DNA of 38,029 bases. It comes from an uncultured Lachnospiraceae bacterium. Its GTDB lineage: Bacteria; Bacillota; Clostridia; Lachnospirales; Lachnospiraceae. This document shows positions 32,592-38,029 of the stretch, one piece after another. A model generated the notes under the pieces. It was not told the DNA's origin, searched no databases, and saw only the letters and a program-made list of their open reading frames with translations. The stretch covers positions 1 through 38,029 of the forward strand of contig CAJUMB010000033.1 in assembly GCA_910587105.1 (NCBI GenBank), given 5' to 3'. The first letter of the stretch is position 1, and every line of letters begins with the position of its first letter. The position numbers and the translations under genes were made by a program.

Positions 32592-33479
32592 ATGATTGAA
32601 ATATTGTTTGGTGAGAGTGAAGCAGCTTCCATGAAAGCTGCAAAGAATAAAATAGCTGTGGGTACGGCAAATGGTCCGGTATCGGTATGGATGGCAGGAA
32701 AAAAGATACCACCTAAAAAGCCTTTTACTGGATGGGTAGAGGGAACTGCGGATGAGGTTATCTGTCTTGGATTTATGATGGATATAGGGAATATCAAAGA
32801 ACCGGCGGATGGTTTATATCGGAGCCGGCTTCTCTATTCCATGTATGCCCAGAATCAATGGGAGCAAGATGTGGAAATGAAGGAACAGCTGAAACATATA
32901 GGAGATGTTTATGCAAATGAATTATACCGCCTGAAAAGATTTTTGGATTGTGGCGAGAAGATTCGGATATGGTACAGCGATGCGTCTTATTCCAGATGTG
33001 GATTCTATCATTTATGCTGGATTTTAGAGAAATATCAAAATGAAATTCATGTAGTAAAACTTCCAGAGTATGTAGTACGGGACAATTACACGGTTGTTTA
33101 CAAGAACTGGGGTGAGACTGCGGCAGAAGAATTTGCAGGATTTTTACCTTATGAGGAAAATCTCTCGAAAGAAGAAGTACATTTGTATGCCGTTTACTGG
33201 AGTGAGTTAGTGAGGGATAATAGTCCCCTTCGCGCTGTGATAAACGGCAGAGTACTTGGTGTCCCGGAGGACTTTTATGATTTCCTTATCTGGAGCAGGC
33301 TGTCAGATAAGCCGGTTAGGGAAGCCAGGCTGATAGGAGATATCCTGGGTTATTCACAGATTAGTGTAGGGGATTGGTGGTATGCAAAGCGGATTGAATA
33401 TCATATCCGACAGGGAAAAATCCGTGTTGTTGAAGATTCAGAGAATAAGTATGCAAGGATGATCTGCAGTGCCGGATAG
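32592..33479 (+). CDS. DUF1835 domain protein
   Basis: This 295-residue soluble protein starts MIEILFGESEAASMKAAK, the characteristic opening of DUF1835 proteins. The C-terminal third (REARLIGDILGYSQISVGDWWYAKRIEYHIRQG) is like the DUF3658 partner domain, seen as a helix-turn-helix-like end. Function is unknown in the family. The frame is open further upstream, but a GTG at 32526 lies inside the receptor gene's terminator, so the ATG at 32592 is preferred. GAGGAGG stands about 15 bases before it, further than usual, so expression may be weak. No operon partner was found. Confidence 0.75.
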   Translation: MIEILFGESEAASMKAAKNKIAVGTANGPVSVWMAGKKIPPKKPFTGWVEGTADEVICLGFMMDIGNIKEPADGLYRSRLLYSMYAQNQWEQDVEMKEQLKHIGDVYANELYRLKRFLDCGEKIRIWYSDASYSRCGFYHLCWILEKYQNEIHVVKLPEYVVRDNYTVVYKNWGETAAEEFAGFLPYEENLSKEEVHLYAVYWSELVRDNSPLRAVINGRVLGVPEDFYDFLIWSRLSDKPVREARLIGDILGYSQISVGDWWYAKRIEYHIRQGKIRVVEDSENKYARMICSAG

Positions 33480-33576
33480 AGAAAATAGTACAGCGCCTTT
33501 GGAATTTGCGAAAGACCTGTGTGAATTTTTTATTTTTGAACATTAAGCACGGCGGAGGCTGGGGGGGGAGAGAAAA

Positions 33577-33969
33577 ATGAACAAGAAAAAATGGATAAGG
33601 ATAGTGGCGGTTTATTCCATAATTTATACTGCAGTAACATTGTTAAATAGTATTTTATATCTTGGTAAGGGGATTTATGAGGACCCAAGCGGTAATTGGC
33701 ACGAATTGGATAGGGCTGTAATTCTTTTGATTGGTGTTACAGCATTTAAGCTGTGTACTGCTTTGCCCGTTAAACCCTTGATTTTAAGATATATTATTGC
33801 ATATGTGCCATCACAATTATTAGCATTTGGATATGTCTGGTTCAGCGGATTAAGGGAAGAATTGGCCAAAACAGCGTATAGAGATATTTGGATTAATTTT
33901 GCCAGCCTTTTTATACTGTTATGTATTGTCAACACTATTATTAGTATTCGTAAGGAAAAAGGAGAATAA
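33577..33969 (+). CDS. small four-helix membrane protein of unknown function
   Basis: The 130-residue protein has four predicted membrane spans: about residues 9-29, 46-64, 70-90 and 103-122. The N-terminus is basic (MNKKKWIRI) and so is the end (SIRKEKGE), consistent with both ends inside. It resembles uncharacterised small Clostridial membrane proteins such as the DUF6608 type, but that is recall, not a demonstrated match. GGGGGGGGAGAG precedes the ATG; the run of eight G is odd for this genome. The neighbours are accessory genes, with no shared pathway evident. Confidence 0.6.
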   Translation: MNKKKWIRIVAVYSIIYTAVTLLNSILYLGKGIYEDPSGNWHELDRAVILLIGVTAFKLCTALPVKPLILRYIIAYVPSQLLAFGYVWFSGLREELAKTAYRDIWINFASLFILLCIVNTIISIRKEKGE

Positions 33970-33971
33970 AG

Positions 33972-34061
33972 TTTCGACCTGTGTCGTATCAGTTTAAGGA
34001 GGCGTATGGGGCTGCGCTGACTGAATGCGGGGCGATTTATCAAAGCAGGTTTTTTATCTGA
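33972..34061 (+). pseudogene. short coding-like fragment, possible gene remnant
   Basis: Thirty codons read without stop, including QFKEAYGAALTECGAIYQ, before TGA. A second frame over the same stretch reads KQVFYLRYERLMDEEY before TAA at about 34094. No start codon and ribosome site fit either reading. The composition looks like protein, so this may be a frameshifted remnant, but it is too short to be sure. Confidence 0.2.
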
Positions 34062-34107
34062 GATATGAACGTTTGATGGATGAGGAATACTAAAGGAGAG
34101 TCACATA

Positions 34108-34671
34108 ATGAACGATATAATGGAATTTGCCAACAGAGAAGAATTTAGGCAATGGCTCTATGAGCACTGTGTTTCAAGCGCCGGTATCTGGATTTTGTTC
34201 GGCAAGAATGGAGGACCGAAAACAGTAAAGGCAGGAGAAGCTCTGGAAGAAGCGCTCTGCTTTGGATGGATTGACGGTCAGATGGAAAAGATTGATGACA
34301 AAACTTATAAAAAGTATTTTTCGATGCGCAGGGAGAAAAGCAAGTGGTCAGAGAAAAACAAGGCATTAGCTAAAAAGCTTGAAGCGCAGGGAAGTATGAC
34401 TGATTTCGGCAGAAAGAAAATAGAGGATGCTAAAAAGAATGGCCAGTGGGACGCCGTAAATCCGCTGGAGGTCATTACAGAAGAGCAGATTGCACAGCTT
34501 TCTGCAATGCTGGAAAGCTATGAGCCTGCCTATACAAATTTTCAGTCTATGTCTTTATCTGTGAAGAAGACTTATACACGGGCGTACTTGGATGCAAAGA
34601 CAGATGCCGGAAGGGAAAAGCGGATTGCCTGGATGGTGGATAGACTAAATAAAAATTTAAAACCTATGTAA
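34108..34671 (+). CDS. YdeI/OmpD-associated family protein
   Basis: This 187-residue protein opens MEFANREEFRQWLYEHC and contains ALCFGWIDGQMEKIDDKTY and KYFSMRREKSKWSEKNKALA, the family pattern of YdeI-like proteins. Its C-terminal part (YTNFQSMSLSVKKTYTRAYL and DAKTDAGREKRIAWMVDRL) is the OmdA-type helical domain. Members have been linked to protection against bacteriocins or to unknown stress roles; no function can be assigned here. AAAGGAG lies before the ATG. A hairpin follows the stop codon. Confidence 0.8.
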   Translation: MNDIMEFANREEFRQWLYEHCVSSAGIWILFGKNGGPKTVKAGEALEEALCFGWIDGQMEKIDDKTYKKYFSMRREKSKWSEKNKALAKKLEAQGSMTDFGRKKIEDAKKNGQWDAVNPLEVITEEQIAQLSAMLESYEPAYTNFQSMSLSVKKTYTRAYLDAKTDAGREKRIAWMVDRLNKNLKPM

Positions 34672-34678
34672 TTGTTAA

Positions 34679-34723
34679 AACCAGCGAATCTATAAGAATC
34701 TCTCATTCTTGCACCTGCTGGTT
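34679..34723 (+). terminator. probable terminator after the YdeI-like gene
   Basis: AACCAGC (34679-34685) pairs with GCTGGTT (34717-34723), with an inner AGAAT-CTCTC-ATTCT stem. It begins eight bases after the stop codon; the following T run is poor. Confidence 0.45.
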
Positions 34724-34785
34724 CTAAATTAATTGTGTCATGTGCAAAATGGGCTGTTAAGTTTAAAATGAAATATTCATAATAT

Positions 34786-34814
34786 TCGACAAAATCCTCA
34801 TTATATGGTACAAT
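34786..34814 (+). promoter_or_regulatory. promoter of the BIG2 protein gene
   Basis: TCGACA (34786-34791), a 17-base spacer and TACAAT (34809-34814) lie about 30 bases before the start codon. Confidence 0.6.
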
Positions 34815-34845
34815 TTTTCTAATATTACAAAGGAGGATTTTGCGA

Positions 34846-36255
34846 ATGAACAAAAGAAACCCCAAATGCATAGTCCTGTTACTTCTCTTTCTACTGGCAA
34901 TGCTTCTGGCCATACCCCATAGCAGCCCAGTCCAAGCGGCGGCACCCAAAATCAGCAGGACGAAAGCAATCTTGGTTAAGGGGAAACAGCTCAAGCTGAA
35001 AGTCACAGGTACAAAGAAGAAAGCCAAATGGTCAAGCAGCAGAAAGAAAGTGGCTGCAGTGACTCAGAAAGGCGTAGTAAAGGCCAAATCTAAGGGGACA
35101 GCCCGGATAACGGCCAAAATAGGGAAGAAAAAGCTGATTTGCCGAGTGACGGTAAAAAACCAGAGTGGGAGCAGGGAAAAACCAAAGTTAAGCGAAGCAA
35201 GTATTTCGATTAGTGTTGGAAAATTTAAAACGCTGAAGATTTTAGGGACTAAAAAGAAAGTTTCGTGGTATTCTACGGATAAAAGCGTAGCAGCTGTCAG
35301 CAGCGGAGGAATCGTGTATGGCGTTGGTCCGGGAGCATGCAGGATATATGCAGAGATTCCCGGAAAATACTTCATGTGCTTTGTATCCGTATTTGGAAAG
35401 AGCGAAAGCACGCTGGTCCCGACGGTAACACAGACGCCAATACCGAGTCAGACGGAGACCATCACACCAAGTCCTGTTGTGTCGACAACCCCAATACCCC
35501 AGCCAACGCAGAGCATTACCCCGACGCTCAGACCGACAACTACTATAGCTCCGATTCCGCGCCCAACGAGTATTGCAACCCCAACACCCACTCCGGTTCG
35601 GACCCCGACGCCAACTATATTCCACACCCCGACTCCCAGACCAACGCTGATTCAAACGCCCACTCCTAGTCCAGGAGGAGAATTCGATGAGGCAGCCGCA
35701 AAGAATAGTTTAACGTACAATAGTTACGTCACAGATAATGGTGTGGTCGTAATTGTTAAAAATAACTATCGATACACAATGAGTCTCCATATGGATTGCT
35801 TGTATTATAATTCTAGGAATACCTTAATCGGTAAAAACTCAGATTATTGTTTTGCGTTAGAACCGGGAAGGGAAGCCGCGTTATTTGCGCTAAATCCATA
35901 TGATGGAAACTATAACGATGTGGAATATTCGAGACACGCGGTCGAATTCAGATGTGAAGAAACGTCTGCAATGGGGAATGCAGGCAAGATTTCGTGCCAA
36001 GCAGACTATGGCGCAGATAACTTGATGGTTACGGCAAAAAATATGGGTCAGAGGGTGGAGACAACTTCAATTGCCGTATTGTTTTATAAGAATGGGCGCG
36101 TAATTGGATATGGGATTCATTATGCGGAGATAAATAGCCCGTTGTCAACCGACTATCTGCAATATGATTTTCCGTATGATTCTGAATATAATTCCATAGT
36201 ACCAGATAATTATAAGGTGTTTGTTAATTCTTCGTACAGATACGAATGGCAATGA
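34846..36255 (+). CDS. secreted protein with two BIG2 domains and Pro/Thr-rich linker
   Basis: The protein has 469 residues. A signal peptide (to about residue 31) is followed by two bacterial Ig-like (BIG2) domains. The first, at about 35-105, includes KWSSSRKKVAAVTQKGVVKA. The second, at about 110-185, includes SWYSTDKSVAAVSSGGIVYG. A linker of about 90 residues is built from TPTP, PTP and RPT repeats, typical of an extended wall-spanning spacer. The C-terminal 180 residues form a single beta-rich domain (VVVIVKNNYRYTMSLHMDCL, AVLFYKNGRVIGYG) like those that bind or decorate surface proteins. No anchor is present. AGGAGG at 34831-34836 supports the ATG at 34846; a TTG at 34840 is less likely. 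The ligand is unknown. Confidence 0.75.
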   Translation: MNKRNPKCIVLLLLFLLAMLLAIPHSSPVQAAAPKISRTKAILVKGKQLKLKVTGTKKKAKWSSSRKKVAAVTQKGVVKAKSKGTARITAKIGKKKLICRVTVKNQSGSREKPKLSEASISISVGKFKTLKILGTKKKVSWYSTDKSVAAVSSGGIVYGVGPGACRIYAEIPGKYFMCFVSVFGKSESTLVPTVTQTPIPSQTETITPSPVVSTTPIPQPTQSITPTLRPTTTIAPIPRPTSIATPTPTPVRTPTPTIFHTPTPRPTLIQTPTPSPGGEFDEAAAKNSLTYNSYVTDNGVVVIVKNNYRYTMSLHMDCLYYNSRNTLIGKNSDYCFALEPGREAALFALNPYDGNYNDVEYSRHAVEFRCEETSAMGNAGKISCQADYGADNLMVTAKNMGQRVETTSIAVLFYKNGRVIGYGIHYAEINSPLSTDYLQYDFPYDSEYNSIVPDNYKVFVNSSYRYEWQ

Positions 36256-36319
36256 AATATTTATTATTTGTAAGTATGCGATATTACAGAGACTAATGGA
36301 TGAGGAAGAAATAGAGGAT

Positions 36320-36500
36320 TAGAGCGTGTTTGAAAATCCATTCATGCCACCCATACGCCCCACTTTGCGGCAGATCTGCTCCTTATTCGGTTGCTGCAGC
36401 CCGCTACAGCGCCCTCATGCGGAACAAATCTCCCATATCATACCCTTGGGTACAAACTGTGACGCACGGTTGACATAAAGCAATTTTCAAACACGCTCTA
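36320..36500 (+). repeat. 181-bp MITE-like element, longest intact copy of the family
   Basis: The left end TAGAGCGTGTTTGAAAAT (36320-36337) is matched perfectly by the inverted right end (36483-36500). The interior contains a CATTCATGCC block shared with the 29143 copy, about 100 bases found nowhere else in the window, and GTGACGCACGGTTGACATAA near the right end. The 75-bp rplT copy equals this element with its middle removed. It lies in a gene-poor stretch between the BIG2 gene and a decayed kinase gene. Confidence 0.85.
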
Positions 36501-36634
36501 ATGAGGACGCTGTACGAAAGGCCTTCTATCTGCGGATTGTGGAATTGTATAAAAAATGGAATGACCATCCCGCAGCCATAATCAATGTTTCCAGTTTCAA
36601 TAATCTCTTATTTGTCACGATGCTTTCCATGTAA
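36500..36634 (+). pseudogene. coding-like fragment directly after the repeat element
   Basis: From the last base of the repeat element, 44 codons are open and begin NEDAVRKAFYLRIVELYKKW, which looks like a real amphipathic protein segment, then become less protein-like before TAA. There is no start codon or ribosome site. On the other side of the element a short reading ending RLMDEEEIED runs into the element's TAG. The element may have split a small gene, though the two frames do not join directly. Confidence 0.25.
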
Positions 36635-36655
36635 GACAGCTATAGGATTATCAAA

Positions 36656-36943
36656 TCATTGTTGCAGCAGTACAGTTTCACTCTCATCATGCCAAAAGTT
36701 AAAGTCAACAACAACATTTTTTTCATCTTTAATTAGAATTATCATTGTTTGTCGGAGAATATGCTCAACTTTATCGGATCATTCGCCGTACTGTTCTTCT
36801 GGATAATCAATTCCTTTCTGTCCATATATGCTCCACATTTCCCCGTCAATAGAAAGTCTGATATACCCTTCTTTTTCTTTTTGTTTTGCATACGTTATCT
36901 TTCCAGAGCCGCATACTCCACACATCATTATAACTTTACTCAT
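36656..36943 (-). pseudogene. broken P-loop kinase gene (AAA_33 type) with in-frame TGA
   Basis: On the minus strand ATG at 36943 opens MSKVIMMCGVCGSGKITYAK, a P-loop nucleoside/zeta-type kinase start, and continues GYIRLSIDGEMWSIYGQKGI. A TGA at 36781-36779 interrupts codon 55. The same frame then goes on (SDKVEHILRQTMIILIKDEK, NVVVDFNFWHDES), matching the family's second block, and stops at 36656 well before the usual end. The gene is thus interrupted and shortened. Readthrough or recoding is unlikely because the C-terminal part is missing too. Confidence 0.6.
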
Positions 36944-36956
36944 TATATACTTACCT

Positions 36957-37742
36957 CTATAATTCCCGTTTTTTCCATTGTTTAGCAGTAATATATAGGC
37001 AAACAGTCACAATGAAAAGGGCTAAAATCAGACTAAAAGTCTGTATACCGTTCAAAATTACCTCATACACATCAAAGTATCTCAACGGGGATAATAAATC
37101 AAGGAAGCGAATACCAGAATACTGTGCTGTTATTGCAAGGAAGTATGATGTTAGCAAAAAAACTGTACCAACTTGTACTGCCGCTTTATATTTTTTTACA
37201 ATGCTTGAAATCAATAAACCGGCGGTAAAAAACATAAGCTGTGTCAGATATAATCCTATTGTTGTTGTGAGTGCCGCTGTCGGCTGCTCCAAACCGTCTG
37301 TTGGGAGAATAAGCAGTATATAATTACATAGTCCGCTAAAAGCTGAAAATATCAAAAGATTAGCAACGGACGCAATTATTTTAGAAAACACAATTTCTGT
37401 CCTGCATACGGGTTTTGTGAACAGGTATGCACTTGTTCCGTTTTTGACTTCCATTGCAATACAGGATATTCCTAAATTAAGGGCATATACAAATGCAAGG
37501 ATAGATACCCAAAAATAGATACAGCTATACCACCCAAGTGCTGTATTGAAGTCGCCTTTTATTCCAAACATTGTAGTCAGTAAGCGCGGCATTCCGCTGA
37601 GCATTAAAGCAGCTTCGCCTAAGCTGTCCTTTAAGGAAAGATATTCATAATAGCAAAAACCAATCAGCAGAAACATAATGCTAAGCCAAATGAGCAAATG
37701 CTTCCTTGAACGGTGTAATTCATTTTTAATTAACGCTCTCAT
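36957..37742 (-). CDS. ABC-2 type transporter permease
   Basis: This 261-residue membrane protein has about six spans: near residues 16-36, 75-105, 131-152, 165-190, 200-220 and 232-252. The start MRALIKNELHRSRKHLLIW, the first extracellular loop and KNGTSAYLFTKPVCRTEIVFSK, a cytoplasmic coupling segment, fit ABC-2 permeases of exporters of drugs, lantibiotics or lipids. GGAGGTG six bases before the ATG at 37742 decides the start. A second permease gene ends 13 bases upstream, so the pair probably forms a heteromeric exporter. The ATPase gene is expected further upstream, beyond the right edge. The substrate is unknown. Confidence 0.8.
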   Translation of the reverse strand: MRALIKNELHRSRKHLLIWLSIMFLLIGFCYYEYLSLKDSLGEAALMLSGMPRLLTTMFGIKGDFNTALGWYSCIYFWVSILAFVYALNLGISCIAMEVKNGTSAYLFTKPVCRTEIVFSKIIASVANLLIFSAFSGLCNYILLILPTDGLEQPTAALTTTIGLYLTQLMFFTAGLLISSIVKKYKAAVQVGTVFLLTSYFLAITAQYSGIRFLDLLSPLRYFDVYEVILNGIQTFSLILALFIVTVCLYITAKQWKKREL

Positions 37743-37755
37743 AATATGCACCTCC

Positions 37756-38029
37756 TCAAGAACGGAATTGAACATCTTTTCTTAAAAAGACGTTATAAGC
37801 TATCAGCAGAAATATAATCAGCAGAATAAAATAGCATACCAGATAATCCCATTCATAGAAACCTGTATGTGAAATATCTGCCGCACTGAAATAGGAATAA
37901 GGGGATAAAAACCCAATGCCTTTATTACCTACAATGCGTGAAAAGCTGCTAATGCAATATTCAGAAAACACCATTAATCCGGCTGTCAAAAGAGGACTGC
38001 GGTTATTTGAAAATATAACGCCTATCAGT
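37756..38029 (-). CDS. ABC-2 type transporter permease, partial (5' end beyond the window)
   Basis: The frame is open from the right edge to the stop at 37756 and encodes about 90 C-terminal residues. They include a last membrane span (DYLVCYFILLIIFLLIAYNV) and the basic end FLRKDVQFRS. The segment GFLSPYSYFSAADISHTGFY before the last helix is typical of ABC-2 permeases, where an SPLRYF or SPYSYF motif precedes the final helix; the downstream permease has SPLRYFDVYEV at the same place. The two genes are thus paralogous and probably transcribed together. Confidence 0.75.
   Translation of the reverse strand, partial: LIGVIFSNNRSPLLTAGLMVFSEYCISSFSRIVGNKGIGFLSPYSYFSAADISHTGFYEWDYLVCYFILLIIFLLIAYNVFLRKDVQFRS

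Noticed and set aside
33458..33546. A short plus-strand frame after the DUF1835 gene ending in EFAKDLCEFFIFEH.
   Set aside because: It has fewer than 30 codons, a GTG start overlapping the previous gene and no ribosome site; there is nothing to support it.

Overview
The window looks like chromosome from an anaerobic, low-to-middle GC Firmicute, most likely a Lachnospiraceae gut bacterium. Supporting signs are the gene order dgt-dnaG-rpoD-trmK-nif3, an AUU-started infC behind an attenuator, a DUF815 ATPase beside pheA, ppx and ppk, strong AGGAGG ribosome sites, and large surface proteins with GAGIGGG and YDG modules. The species assignment is inference.

Layout. At the left edge a tRNA-Leu(UAA) leaves on the minus strand. 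From 0.2 to 7.4 kb is a plus-strand housekeeping run: dNTPase, primase, primary sigma factor, tRNA m1A22 methyltransferase, Nif3-like metal protein and a long nucleoside kinase. The RNase P RNA gene (7502-7853) follows with its own promoter. Two paralogous secreted proteins (7945-9882 and 10168-15582) share a beta-rich N-terminal domain with a cysteine-rich insertion; only the second has a C-terminal anchor. From 15.8 to 17.7 kb the minus strand carries pyrB-pyrI and a small membrane protein. From 18.0 to 25.8 kb the plus strand carries folC, chorismate mutase-prephenate dehydratase, a DUF815 ATPase, exopolyphosphatase and polyphosphate kinase, faced by a PsiE-like membrane protein.

From 26.3 to 27.1 kb a cobalamin riboswitch with a transcription attenuator precedes a small cysteine-rich protein. 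A lipoprotein and the infC-rpmI-rplT ribosomal operon with its long leader follow. Next are a minus-strand polysaccharide deacetylase, a tRNA-Ala(GGC) and a chemotaxis receptor. From 32.5 kb the content is accessory: a DUF1835 protein, a small membrane protein, a YdeI-like protein, a BIG2 secreted protein, decayed gene fragments, and two ABC-2 permease genes running off the right edge.

The most unusual signal is a family of small inverted-repeat elements (ends TAGAG(C/T)GTGTTTGAAAATT) present in five places. In three of them (9880, 29143, 32396) the first three bases of the element are the TAG stop codon of the upstream gene, and two of these sit exactly between the stop codon and the gene's terminator. 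All copies whose polarity can be read point the same way as the upstream gene. A second, unrelated 144-bp element bounded by a 13-bp inverted repeat lies just before folC. No CRISPR array, prophage or intact transposase gene was seen.
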